Shown here: positions 23,566-31,743 of the stretch, in pieces
Position numbering within the stretch: position 1 is the stretch's first letter
Layout: each line of letters starts with the position of its first letter
Assembly (NCBI RefSeq): GCF_900659615.1
Contig: NZ_CAACUY010000046.1
Span: 1 to 52,489, forward strand
Direction: 5' to 3'
Length of the DNA stretch: 52,489 nt
Origin: Actinomadura fibrosa
GTDB taxonomy: Bacteria > Actinomycetota > Actinomycetes > Streptosporangiales > Streptosporangiaceae
The notes under the pieces: generated by a model
What the model was told of the DNA's origin: nothing
What the model saw: only the letters and a program-made list of their open reading frames with translations
Database searches by the model: none
Position numbers and translations under genes: made by a program

Positions 23566-23703
23566 ATGACCACCCCCTTGAGAACACCGGCCCCCCTCCG
23601 GACCCAGGAGGCGGCCGACCACATGAGCACCGGCCCCGGCGGCACCGCCGGCGGGCACCGCGGCAGCGCTGCCGGACACGGAAGAGGAGACCGACCATGG
23701 TGA
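23566..23703 (+). CDS. Possible small leader ORF (45 aa)
   Basis: A 45-codon ORF begins at ATG 23566, ten bases after GGAGG, and ends at TGA 23703, overlapping the permease start at 23697. The product (MTTPLRTPAPLRTQEAADHM, then Gly/His-rich) has no recognised domain. The good ribosome-binding site and overlap suggest translational coupling that feeds ribosomes to the permease gene. It could also be a chance frame in a leader. There is no family support. Confidence 0.3.
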   Translation: MTTPLRTPAPLRTQEAADHMSTGPGGTAGGHRGSAAGHGRGDRPW

Positions 23704-24560
23704 CCGCGACCAGAAGTGCGGAGGAGCGCGCGACCGGGACCGCGACGAGGCCCCGGCGGCAGGGCGGCCGGTGGCGCGGCGCGACCACCGTGGTGCTGCT
23801 GCGGATCGCGGTGATCATCGTCGCCGGCGTCCTCTGGCAGGTGCTGAGCGGCCCGGTCCTGCCGGAGTACGCGGTCAGCAAGCCCACGGACGTGGTCGAC
23901 GCCCTCGGCACCTTCCTGCGGTCCTCCCAGGGCTGGACCGACATCAAGGTCACGTCGATCGAGATCCTGGCCGGCTTCGGCATCGGGGTGGCGCTCGGCA
24001 CCGTGGCGGGCCTGGTCCTCGGCTCGTTCCGCGTCCTCGGGCAGGTGCTGGAGCCGCTGATCGCCGCGATCAACGGCATCCCCAAGATCGCGCTCGCCCC
24101 GCTCTTCCTGCTGTTCTTCGGCATCGGCATCTGGTCCAAGATCGCCATCGCGGTCACCGGCGTCTCGTTCGTGGTGTTCTACAACATCTACCTCGGCCTC
24201 CGGCTGCGGCAGCGCGAGCTCGTCGAGATCGTCCAGGTGATGGGCGGGCGCCGGCACCACGTGCTCAGCTACGTCACGATCCCCACGCTGGCGGCGCCGT
24301 TCTTCGCCGCGCTGAAGACCAGCGGGCCCCTCGCCATCCTCGGCGTCATCGGCGCCGAGTTCATCGCCTCCGCCGAAGGGGTCGGCCACGAGCTGTTCGT
24401 GGCCGCCAGCAACCTCGACGCCCCCAACGAGTTCGCCGGCCTCATCGTCCTCGTCGTCATGACGCTCATCCTCAACGGGATCCTCGGCTGGCTCGACGCG
24501 TTCGCGCTGAAGAAGCTCGGCCTCGCCGGACGCGAACGCGCCCGCGCCCGCAAGGCCTGA
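23697..24560 (+). CDS. ABC transporter permease, SsuC/TauC type
   Basis: The 287-residue inner-membrane permease has about six helices (first at 30-48) and the inner-membrane coupling motif region EIVQVMGGRRHHVLSYVTIPTLAAPFFAALKTSGPLAILGVIGAEF, a good match to the EAA loop of nitrate/sulfonate/taurine permeases. The N-terminal 28 residues are basic and disordered. ATG at 23697 follows AGAGGAG. It forms the importer with the ATPase at 11441 and the lipoprotein at 25883, although the ATPase gene is 12 kb away at the other end of the cluster. Confidence 0.93.
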   Translation: MVTATRSAEERATGTATRPRRQGGRWRGATTVVLLRIAVIIVAGVLWQVLSGPVLPEYAVSKPTDVVDALGTFLRSSQGWTDIKVTSIEILAGFGIGVALGTVAGLVLGSFRVLGQVLEPLIAAINGIPKIALAPLFLLFFGIGIWSKIAIAVTGVSFVVFYNIYLGLRLRQRELVEIVQVMGGRRHHVLSYVTIPTLAAPFFAALKTSGPLAILGVIGAEFIASAEGVGHELFVAASNLDAPNEFAGLIVLVVMTLILNGILGWLDAFALKKLGLAGRERARARKA

Positions 24561-24650
24561 ACCCGGGCGCGCGGCCCCGCGACGTCCGGCCCGATCACCC
24601 CCACCCCCTCGCCTTTCGCGGTCCGTCGGCCGCGGTTGGGAGTTCTCGCC

Positions 24651-25802
24651 ATGCCCGAATCACACCCGTCCCGCCGCAGCGTCCTGGGCGCGGTGGCGGC
24701 GACCGCCGCGGCCCCCCTTCTGGCGGCTACCCCGTCCGCCAGGGCCGCAGGCCGCCGCGACGACCTCCTGTTCGTCAGCCCGTGGAAGGGCACCCAGATC
24801 CACGGCGCCCGCTTCGACGCGGCCGCCGGCACCCTGACCCCGCTCGGCCCGGTCGGCGACGCACCGTCCAACTGGACCGCGCTGCACCCCGCGAAACGCC
24901 TCCTCTACGTCGGCGGCAGCGAGGACGGCGGCATCGTCCACACCTACGCGATCGACCGGACGACCGGCGCGCTGACCCGGACCGGCACGCCCGTCCGCAC
25001 CGACGAGGGCGGCACGGCCGGCGGAGGCATCTCCCACCTCGCCGTGGACGCGCCGTCCCGCACGCTGCTGGTCGCCAACTTCGAGGCGGGCCTGGCCGCC
25101 TCACTGCCGCTGTCCAACGGCGTGCCGGGACCGCCGGCGTCGGTGGTGCGGGACACCGGCAGCGGCCCGAACCCCCGCCAGAACGGCCCCCACGTCCACC
25201 ACGTGACGGTCGATCCGAGCGGGCGCCACGCCCTGGTGGCCGACTTCGGCGCCGACCGCGTCTTCGTCCGCCGCTTCGACCGCTCGACAGGCGTCATCAC
25301 GCCCGGTACCGGGGCGTACGCGTCCGCCCCCGGCTCCGGGCCGCGCCGCGTCCTGTTCCACCCCCGCGGCCGGACGGCGTACGTCCTGAACGAGCTGTCG
25401 GGCGACGTGGAGACCCTCGACTGGCGCGACGGCACCCTGACGCGGCGCCAGCGCCTGGCACTGGACTCCGACGCCTTCACCGGCACCAGGAGCGGCGCCG
25501 AACTCGCCCTCAGCCGCGACGCCCGCTTCGTGTACGCGTCCAGCAGGGGCGAGAACGTCCTGGTCGTGTTCGCCGCCGACGAGCGGACCGGTTCGCTGCG
25601 ACTCGTCCAGCGCGTCTCCAGCGGCGGCCTGAAGCCCTGGGCCTTCACCCTGCACCGCAGCGGCCGGTGGCTCCTCGCCGCCAACCAGGCGAGCGGCACC
25701 GTCACGGTCTTCGCCGTGGACCGCGGGACGGGCACCCTCACCCCCGCCGGCGACCCGGTCGCCTTCCCCGCACCTGCATGCCTCACCTTCCTCGACCGAT
25801 AG
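24651..25802 (+). CDS. Exported lactonase-family beta-propeller (PF10282)
   Basis: The 383-residue protein starts with a twin-arginine-like signal (SHPSRRSVLGAVAATAAAPLLAATPSARA) and continues as a seven-bladed beta-propeller of the 6-phosphogluconolactonase/YbhE family, which also includes fungal carboxymuconate cyclases. Blades repeat the pattern TGALT/TGTLTP, DPSGRHALVADFGADRVF, HPRGRTAYVLNELSGDVETL, SRDARFVYASSRGENVLVVF. The ATG at 24651 is preceded by GGGAG. It probably acts outside the membrane, perhaps opening a lactone before uptake. Position between permease and binding-protein genes supports a role in substrate capture. Confidence 0.85.
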   Translation: MPESHPSRRSVLGAVAATAAAPLLAATPSARAAGRRDDLLFVSPWKGTQIHGARFDAAAGTLTPLGPVGDAPSNWTALHPAKRLLYVGGSEDGGIVHTYAIDRTTGALTRTGTPVRTDEGGTAGGGISHLAVDAPSRTLLVANFEAGLAASLPLSNGVPGPPASVVRDTGSGPNPRQNGPHVHHVTVDPSGRHALVADFGADRVFVRRFDRSTGVITPGTGAYASAPGSGPRRVLFHPRGRTAYVLNELSGDVETLDWRDGTLTRRQRLALDSDAFTGTRSGAELALSRDARFVYASSRGENVLVVFAADERTGSLRLVQRVSSGGLKPWAFTLHRSGRWLLAANQASGTVTVFAVDRGTGTLTPAGDPVAFPAPACLTFLDR

Positions 25803-25882
25803 CGCAGCCACCGACCGGGGCTCCCGACTCACCCGGCCACCACCTCGAAACCCCACCCCGACCCTGGTGACAGGAGACCCTC

Positions 25883-26962
25883 ATGACACACCGCGACCCG
25901 ATGACCGGCCCGTCCGGCGGCACACCCGTCACCCGCCGCCGCGCGCGCGTCCTCGCGCCAGCGGCCGCGCTGCTGCTCGGCTCGGCACTGCTGACCGCGT
26001 GCGGCGGCTCCTCCGGCTCCGGCGGAGACACCGCGGTCACCATCGGCAGCAACGGCAACATCTTCGACATGCCCCTGAAGCTGGCGGACTCCGCCGGCTA
26101 CTTCCGCAAGCGGGGCCTCAAGGTCAAGTTCGTCACCACGACCGCGTCCACCGGCACCTCGGCACTCCAGTCCGGCTCCGTCCAGTTCCTGAACAACAGC
26201 CCGACCGGCTTCACGTCCGCGCTGGCCAAGAAGGTCCCCGAGACCGCGATCGCCGTGTCCGGACTCGGCAACCCGCTCGGGCTCGTCGTCGGCAAGAAGT
26301 TCGCCGAGCAGCACAAGCTGACCGCGCAGACCCCGGCGGCGCAGGTGGCCCAGGCCCTCGCCGGCTCGAAGGGAGGCGCCAGCTCCGCCAACACCAAGGC
26401 CGAGGCCAACCTGTTCATCAAGGCGAACGGCGTCGACTCCGGCACCGTCAAGTGGGTGACGCTGCCGAGCGCCACCGCGAACAAGGCCGCGCTCAGCAGC
26501 GGGCAGATCGACTGGTTCATCACCTCCGAGCCCATCCCGCTCCACGTCCAGAACGAGGGCGACGGCGTCGTCGTCGCGGACCCGCAGAAGGCACCCATGT
26601 GGGCCGCCGCGCAGGCCGGATACGGAGAGGTCGTCGTAGCGACCAAGACCTACCTTTCGGGGCACGCCGAGGCCGCCAAGAAATTCGTCGCGGCCGTCCA
26701 GGAGGCGAACGCCTACCTCGCCGCCCATCAGGCCGACCCCACCGTCATGGACGTGGCCCGCAAGGCCCAGCCCGGCGTCCCCGACGAGGTCCTGAAGGCC
26801 AGCATCGCGCTGGTCGAGTGGCCCAAGACCGGCGCGATGGACGAGGCCGGATGGGCCAAGACCCTCGCCTTCGTCAACTCGCTCGGAGCGCTGCCCAGCG
26901 GCACGAAGGTCACCACGGACGACTGGACCAACACGTACCTCCCGGCCGGCGCGCAGTCCTGA
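25883..26962 (+). CDS. ABC substrate-binding lipoprotein, SsuA/NMT1 type
   Basis: The 359-residue protein has a lipoprotein signal (basic N-terminus, ALLLGSALLTACGG lipobox) and a type-2 periplasmic-binding fold of the SsuA/TauA/NMT1 family: FDMPLKLADSAGYFRKRGLKVKFV, STGTSALQSGSVQFLNNSP, SALAKKVPETAIAVSGLGN, GEVVVATKTYLSGHAEAAKKFVAAVQEAN. It is expected to sit on the outer face of the membrane and deliver ligand to the permease at 23697. The ATG has AGGAG upstream. The ligand is not evident. It contrasts with the three signal-less Pht5-like proteins of the same overall fold. Confidence 0.93.
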   Translation: MTHRDPMTGPSGGTPVTRRRARVLAPAAALLLGSALLTACGGSSGSGGDTAVTIGSNGNIFDMPLKLADSAGYFRKRGLKVKFVTTTASTGTSALQSGSVQFLNNSPTGFTSALAKKVPETAIAVSGLGNPLGLVVGKKFAEQHKLTAQTPAAQVAQALAGSKGGASSANTKAEANLFIKANGVDSGTVKWVTLPSATANKAALSSGQIDWFITSEPIPLHVQNEGDGVVVADPQKAPMWAAAQAGYGEVVVATKTYLSGHAEAAKKFVAAVQEANAYLAAHQADPTVMDVARKAQPGVPDEVLKASIALVEWPKTGAMDEAGWAKTLAFVNSLGALPSGTKVTTDDWTNTYLPAGAQS

Positions 26963-26972
26963 CACGGCCCGC

Positions 26973-26995
26973 GCCGGGCCGCCGAGCGGCCCGGC
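26973..26995 (+). terminator. GC-rich hairpin after binding-protein gene
   Basis: GCCGGGCCGC at 26973-26982 and GCGGCCCGGC at 26986-26995 form a perfect 10-bp stem with a three-base loop, 11 bases after the lipoprotein stop. No U-run follows, so it may act as an mRNA-end stabiliser rather than a strong terminator. Confidence 0.45.
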
Positions 26996-27035
26996 GAACC
27001 CCACCCCCGGCCTAGCGAGAGGAAATGGTGGAGCG

Positions 27036-28931
27036 ATGGAAACCAGCATGAGGCGCAGGACGTTCCTGGCGGCCGGCGCGGCCACGGTCGGCGCCGGCCT
27101 GCTGCCCGGCCCCTTCTCCGTGGCGGCCGCCGCGGCCGGCAAGAAGGGCGTGCTGCTGATGAACCGGATCGGACCGTCCTCGTCGGACCTCTACATCGCC
27201 GACATCGACGGCACCAACGAGCGCCCGCTGCTGGCGGCGCGGGGCTTCGACTACCACGCGAGCGTCTCCGCGGACGGCCGGTCGGTCGTCTTCACCTCGG
27301 AGCGCACGGGCGACGGCAACTCCTGCCTCTACCGCGCCCGCATCGACGGGACGAACGTCCAGCCCCTCGTGACCGGCCCGGCCATGGACGACTCCGGCGT
27401 CCTGTCACCGGACGGGACGAAGCTGGCGTTCGTCTCCACTCGCGGTGACCACCGGGCGCACATCTGGGTGCTGAACCTGCGCACCAACGCGCTGCGCTGC
27501 CTGACCAGCGGCCCGGCCGTCGCCGGCGACCCCAGCCTCCCCGACGGCCACTTTCGGCCCGCCTGGTCGCCCGACGGCCAGTGGATCGCCTTCTCCAGCG
27601 ATCGCAACACCCCCTGGCGCGGGCACGACGACGGCCACGGCTGGGAGCACACGCAGGAACTCAGCGTCTACGTCATCCGGCCGGACGGCACCGGGTTCCG
27701 GCAGGTCGCGTCCAGGTCGGGCTACTGCCTCGGCTCCCCGAAGTGGTCACCGGACGGCCGCCGGATCGTCTTCTACGAGATCACGACCGAGGGGACCTGG
27801 CTCGCCCACCGCCCGGAGGGCATCGGGAAGGTCGCCTCGCAGATCGTCTCCGTCGACGTCGCGACCGGCGCCCGCGTTGAGCACACGTCCGGCGCCGGCC
27901 TGAAGGTCTCACCCCAGTACGTCAACGCCACCGAGATCGGCTACCTCGTCAAGGGCGGAGCCGACGAGGGCCTGGCGTACACCTCCGGAACCTTGCCCCC
28001 GGTCAAGCGGGCATTGCGCTCGCCGGTCTGGACACCGGACGGCAAGTCCGTCATCTACCAGAAGGTCGGGTTCGCTCCGCGCCCGGTCGACACACCCCTC
28101 TACAGCTGGGACGCGGACTGGGAGTACCGCCACTGCGACGTGTTCCCCGTCCTGTCGAGGCAGGGCCGCCTCGCGATCACCGAGAAGCAGCTCGGCAACT
28201 CCTCGATCGTCACCCTGCGCCCGGACGGCACCGACCGGAAGGTCGTCTTCGACAACGCCGCCAGCGGCCTCGACCCGGCGCTGATCGCCAAGGGGCTCGC
28301 CGGCGCGTTCCGTCCCGCGTGGTCGCCGGACGGCGCCTGGATCGCCTTCGGCCTCGGCGGATGGTTCCAGGAGCGCCGGGAGATGACCGCCGTCGTCGCC
28401 CGGGTGCGCAGCGACGGCTCGACCTGGGAGAAGCTCACCGACGGCACGACCAACGCCGGGTTCCCGAGCTACTCGCCCGACGGCAACGAGATCGTCTACC
28501 GCGTGTGGGGCGAGGACGCCAAGGGCCTCCGCGTCCTCGACCTCAGGACCGGCGCGACGCGCGTCCTCACCGAGGAGTACGACAACCTGCCCGACTGGTC
28601 CGCGGACGGCAGGCTCATCCTCTTCACCCGCAAGACGAGCGCGACCAACTTCGACGTGTGCACCGTCCGCCCCGACGGGACCGGCCTGCGCGTCCTGACG
28701 AGCAGCGGCGCGAACGACGGCCACGCCGTCTGGAACCACGACGGGCGCATCCTCTACAACAGCGGCATGTACGGCTTCCGCCAGGAGGCGGCGCTGTACG
28801 ACAACACCTTCCAGCCCTACGGCCAGATCTTCAGCATGAAGGCCGACGGCTCCGACAAAGAACTGCTGACCGACAGCCAGTGGGAGGACTCGATGCCGCT
28901 CTACCTGCCGCAGGACGTCCTGTCCCGATGA
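27036..28931 (+). CDS. Exported TolB-like beta-propeller protein
   Basis: The 631-residue product has a twin-arginine-type signal (SMRRRTFLAAGAATVGAGLLPG) followed by a long WD40/TolB-type propeller with repeated blades such as FRPAWSPDGQWIAFSSDR, GSPKWSPDGRRIVFYE, SPVWTPDGKSVIYQK, FRPAWSPDGAWIAFGLGG and NLPDWSADGRLILFTRK. No peptidase domain follows the propeller, so it is not a DPP-IV-type enzyme. ATG at 27036 follows GAGAGGAA and GGTGGAG. As the last gene of the cluster it may be a cell-surface binding or scaffold protein, and no catalytic residues are seen. A GC-rich hairpin follows. Confidence 0.85.
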   Translation: METSMRRRTFLAAGAATVGAGLLPGPFSVAAAAAGKKGVLLMNRIGPSSSDLYIADIDGTNERPLLAARGFDYHASVSADGRSVVFTSERTGDGNSCLYRARIDGTNVQPLVTGPAMDDSGVLSPDGTKLAFVSTRGDHRAHIWVLNLRTNALRCLTSGPAVAGDPSLPDGHFRPAWSPDGQWIAFSSDRNTPWRGHDDGHGWEHTQELSVYVIRPDGTGFRQVASRSGYCLGSPKWSPDGRRIVFYEITTEGTWLAHRPEGIGKVASQIVSVDVATGARVEHTSGAGLKVSPQYVNATEIGYLVKGGADEGLAYTSGTLPPVKRALRSPVWTPDGKSVIYQKVGFAPRPVDTPLYSWDADWEYRHCDVFPVLSRQGRLAITEKQLGNSSIVTLRPDGTDRKVVFDNAASGLDPALIAKGLAGAFRPAWSPDGAWIAFGLGGWFQERREMTAVVARVRSDGSTWEKLTDGTTNAGFPSYSPDGNEIVYRVWGEDAKGLRVLDLRTGATRVLTEEYDNLPDWSADGRLILFTRKTSATNFDVCTVRPDGTGLRVLTSSGANDGHAVWNHDGRILYNSGMYGFRQEAALYDNTFQPYGQIFSMKADGSDKELLTDSQWEDSMPLYLPQDVLSR

Positions 28932-28937
28932 CACGCG

Positions 28938-28969
28938 AGCCCCCTGTCCGCCGCGGTGGGCAGGGGGCT
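28938..28969 (+). terminator. Hairpin at end of catabolic cluster
   Basis: AGCCCCCTG at 28938-28946 pairs with CAGGGGGCT at 28961-28969; additional inner pairs (TCC, GTGG) extend the stem. It lies just after the TolB-like gene stop and has no U-run. It probably marks the end of the operon. Confidence 0.5.
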
Positions 28970-29075
28970 GCACGGCCGCGGCCGGCTGGACTACCATCGC
29001 TCCCGCCTTGATCGAAGGCGCCGCCGTCCGCCTTCCGGCGTCGCAGCGAGCGCCCCGGCGGAGGGTGCCGAGACC

Positions 29076-29747
29076 GTGACCAAGCTGATCCTCGCCCTGC
29101 ACGGCGCCGGCCTCGGCGACCGCCTGCTCGCGCCGCTCCTGCGCACGGCCCTGGCCGACGCCGGGGCGACCGCCGTCCAGGTCAACCTCGACGACGCCGA
29201 CGTGGCGCCCGCGCTGCGCTTCGGCCCGGCGGAACCGATCACCGCGCTGGTCTCCGTCTGGACCGGCGGGGACCCCGAGCCCGTCATCGCCGCCGTCGCC
29301 GACGCCGCCGCGGAGCCGCAGCCGTACGCCTACCGCGTCACCGAGCGGGTCCGCCTCGACCCGGCGCCCGTCCCCGACGGCACCCGCGCGAACGTGTACG
29401 CCCAGATCGCCCTGCTGCGCCGCCCCGAGGCGATGACGCGGGAGGAGTACCTGGACTACTGGATGGTGCACCACACACCCATCGCCATCCGGACGCAGAA
29501 CACGTCGGCGTACATCCAGAACATCACCGAGGAAGCGCTGACACCGACGTCACCGGACGTCTCCGCCATCGTCGAGGAGCACTTCCCGATGGCCGCGATG
29601 ACCGACCCGCACGCCTTCCACGGAAGCGACGGCGACCAGACCGAACTCCAGCGCCGCTCGAAGGCGCTGATGACCAGCGTCGCGCGCTTCGGCGCCGACC
29701 AGGGCCTGGACCTGGTCCCCACAAGCCGCTACTTCTGGTCCCTCTGA
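29076..29747 (+). CDS. EthD-domain protein
   Basis: A 223-residue protein ending in an EthD-like dimeric alpha/beta-barrel domain (about 110-215: YAQIALLRRPEAMTREEYLDYWMVHHTPIAIRTQ, and RFGADQGLDLVPTSRYFW). EthD-type proteins accompany ring- or ether-cleaving oxygenases and polyketide cyclases. The N-terminal half (LILALHGAGLGDRLLAPLLRTALADAG) resembles another ferredoxin-like half, so it may be a tandem dimer in one chain. The GTG at 29076 has GGAGGG upstream. It is separate from the catabolic operon by the hairpin at 28938 but may still take part in the same metabolism. Confidence 0.75.
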   Translation: MTKLILALHGAGLGDRLLAPLLRTALADAGATAVQVNLDDADVAPALRFGPAEPITALVSVWTGGDPEPVIAAVADAAAEPQPYAYRVTERVRLDPAPVPDGTRANVYAQIALLRRPEAMTREEYLDYWMVHHTPIAIRTQNTSAYIQNITEEALTPTSPDVSAIVEEHFPMAAMTDPHAFHGSDGDQTELQRRSKALMTSVARFGADQGLDLVPTSRYFWSL

Positions 29748-29813
29748 CCGACACCCCCCGAGGCACCGAAATCGGTTGGCGATGGCCGGACGGTCCGGGA
29801 AGATCATGTTCCT

Positions 29814-30629
29814 ATGAGCAGTCGTCCGGCCAACTCCGAGGTACCGACCGGGACGCTGCGCGTTCCCGGCATCGTGACGGCGCTCGCCGGCGGCGCGGCC
29901 ATCACCCCGGTCTGGCGCAACGAACTCGGTGGGCTGACCTTCCGCCTCGATGACGCGACCGGCGGAAGCAGGTACGTCAAGTGGATCGCCGCGGGCACCC
30001 CCGAGATCGACCTGCCCGGCGAAGCCGAACGTCTGGCCTGGGCGCAGCAGTGGGCGCGCGTCCCGCCCGTCCTCGACCAGGGCGCCAACGCCGAGGGGAC
30101 GTGGCTGGTCACCGCCGCCGTCCCCGGCCGGCCGGCAGTGGACTCCCGCTGGAAGGCCGAGCCCGCTCCCGCAGCGGCCGCGATCGGCCGTGGCCTGCGC
30201 CTGCTGCATGACGCCCTTCCGGTGGACCGGTGCCCGTTCGACTGGAGCATCGAGCGCCGTTTGCTGCGCGCGGACGAGCGCATCGCCGACGGCGAAGGAC
30301 CGGCCGACTGGGCCCCCGAACACCGGCACCTCCAGCTCACCGAGGCCCGGGCACTGCTCGACAACCCACCGGCGATCGACCGCCTCGTGGTCTGCCACGG
30401 CGACGCCTGCACCCCCAACACCCTGCTGCACGACGACGGCACGTTCGCCGCACACGTCGACCTTGGTTCGCTCGGCGTGGCCGACCGGTGGGCCGATCTC
30501 GCCGTCGCGACGTGGAGCCTCGAATGGGACTACGGTCCCGGCTCCGACGGCGTCCTGTACGACGCCTACGGAGTTGATCCCGACCCGGAACGCATCACCT
30601 ACTACCGCCTACTCTACGACCTGGCGTAA
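29814..30629 (+). CDS. APH(3')-like aminoglycoside phosphotransferase
   Basis: The 271-residue kinase has the APH(3') layout: a short N-terminal lobe (GLTFRLDDATGGSRYVKWI, with the ATP-binding lysine), LRLLHDALPVDRCPFDW, the catalytic loop VCHGDACTPNTLL and the DFG-equivalent VDLGSLGVADRWADLAVAT. These match aminoglycoside 3'-phosphotransferases, which inactivate kanamycin- or neomycin-type drugs with ATP. Resistance is inferred from the family and is not demonstrated. No ribosome-binding site is obvious, so the transcript may be leaderless. It is a single gene. Confidence 0.82.
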   Translation: MSSRPANSEVPTGTLRVPGIVTALAGGAAITPVWRNELGGLTFRLDDATGGSRYVKWIAAGTPEIDLPGEAERLAWAQQWARVPPVLDQGANAEGTWLVTAAVPGRPAVDSRWKAEPAPAAAAIGRGLRLLHDALPVDRCPFDWSIERRLLRADERIADGEGPADWAPEHRHLQLTEARALLDNPPAIDRLVVCHGDACTPNTLLHDDGTFAAHVDLGSLGVADRWADLAVATWSLEWDYGPGSDGVLYDAYGVDPDPERITYYRLLYDLA

Positions 30630-30737
30630 CCGCCAACCACCGTCCGGTTAATACGTTGCGAGGTCCCGGAGCGGACGGGCATGCTGGGCCCGATCGAGCG
30701 GCGACGAGCGCTGCCTGGACTTAAGGAGGGCTGACGG

Positions 30738-30827
30738 ATGTCCATCACTGTGCTGCGGCATGTCCGCATCAGTCCCACCTTCATGTTCAGGAGCACACCC
30801 GTTGTCTTCCGAGTACGAACTCTCTGA
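30738..30827 (+). CDS. Possible upstream small ORF (29 aa)
   Basis: ATG at 30738 lies seven bases after GGAGGG (30725-30730), the best ribosome-binding site in the area. The 29-codon frame (starting MSITVLRHVRISPTF) ends at TGA 30825-30827, past the likely TTG start of the RIO kinase at 30802. It may couple or regulate RIO translation. No homologue is recognised and it could be chance. Confidence 0.35.
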   Translation: MSITVLRHVRISPTFMFRSTPVVFRVRTL

Positions 30828-31689
30828 CTCCGACCTCGACTCCCGCTCGCCCGCTTCGACCGAGGACTTCGTCTTCACGTTCCATTCGGTCGACGAGAAG
30901 CTGGGCCCGGATCAGCGTTGGTCCACCTGGCTGGACGTCGAGCGGGGTTGTCGCGGCCCGGAACCACGTCCCTCGTGGGTCGTGACGGAACAGGCCGCGA
31001 TCGACACCGAGCTCGGCATCCTCAAGACCGGCAAGGAAGCCGACGTCTTCCTGCTCGAACGGGCCGTCGAAGCCATCGGCGACAACCCCGCGAAATCCTC
31101 GCTGCTGGCCGCGAAAAGGTACCGCACCGAGGAGCACCGGTCCTTCCACCGCAGTACCTCCTACGTCGAAGGCCGCCGTACCCGCAACAGCCGCGACAGC
31201 CGCGCGATGGCGAAGAAGACCTCGCACGGCCGCAGCGTCGCAGCAGGTCAGTGGGTCTACGCCGAATGGGACGCCCTCACCCGGCTGTGGAAGGCCGGCG
31301 TCCCGGTGCCGTATCCCGTACAGGTGGACGGCACCGAACTGCTGATGGAGTTCATCGACGACGGCGAGGGCGGTGCCGCGCCCCGGCTCGCCCAGGTCCG
31401 CCCGTCGAAGGAACTGCTCGGCGTGTACTTCGAGCAACTCCGCGACGGCATGCGCGAATTGGCCCGCGCGGGGCTCGCGCACGGCGACCTCTCGCCGTAC
31501 AACGTCCTGGCGCAGGCCGAGCGGATCGTGCTGATCGACCTACCGCAGGTCGTCGACATCGTCGGCAACCCGAAGGGCATGGACTTCCTGATGCGCGACT
31601 GCCACAACATGGCCGCCTGGTTCACCAACCGCGGGCTCGAAATCGACGAACAGGAGCTGTTCGCCGACCTGCTCGCGATGGTGTTCTGA
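30802..31689 (+). CDS. RIO-family serine/threonine kinase
   Basis: The 295-residue protein matches actinobacterial RIO1-type kinases. It has the ATP-binding start ELGILKTGKEADVFLLERAV, the lysine in SLLAAKRYR, the RIO-specific insertion EHRSFHRSTSYVEGRRTRNSRDSRAMAKKTSHGR, catalytic AHGDLSPYNVLAQ and the metal-binding LIDLPQVVDI. The TTG at 30802 with CAGGAG eight bases upstream is preferred, though an in-frame ATG at 30760 would add 14 residues. RIO kinases act as ATPases in ribosome or translation-related processes; bacterial targets are unknown. It overlaps a small upstream ORF. Confidence 0.85.
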   Translation: MSSEYELSDSDLDSRSPASTEDFVFTFHSVDEKLGPDQRWSTWLDVERGCRGPEPRPSWVVTEQAAIDTELGILKTGKEADVFLLERAVEAIGDNPAKSSLLAAKRYRTEEHRSFHRSTSYVEGRRTRNSRDSRAMAKKTSHGRSVAAGQWVYAEWDALTRLWKAGVPVPYPVQVDGTELLMEFIDDGEGGAAPRLAQVRPSKELLGVYFEQLRDGMRELARAGLAHGDLSPYNVLAQAERIVLIDLPQVVDIVGNPKGMDFLMRDCHNMAAWFTNRGLEIDEQELFADLLAMVF

Positions 31690-31743
31690 TCGCCTCGCCT
31701 CGTACGCGTCCATCGAATATCGGAAGCGGCCACCGGGAACGGC

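Noticed and set aside
28941..29075. Upstream extension of the EthD protein
   Set aside because: The extension is Arg-rich and overlaps the hairpin at 28938-28969; GTG at 29076 has a good ribosome-binding site.
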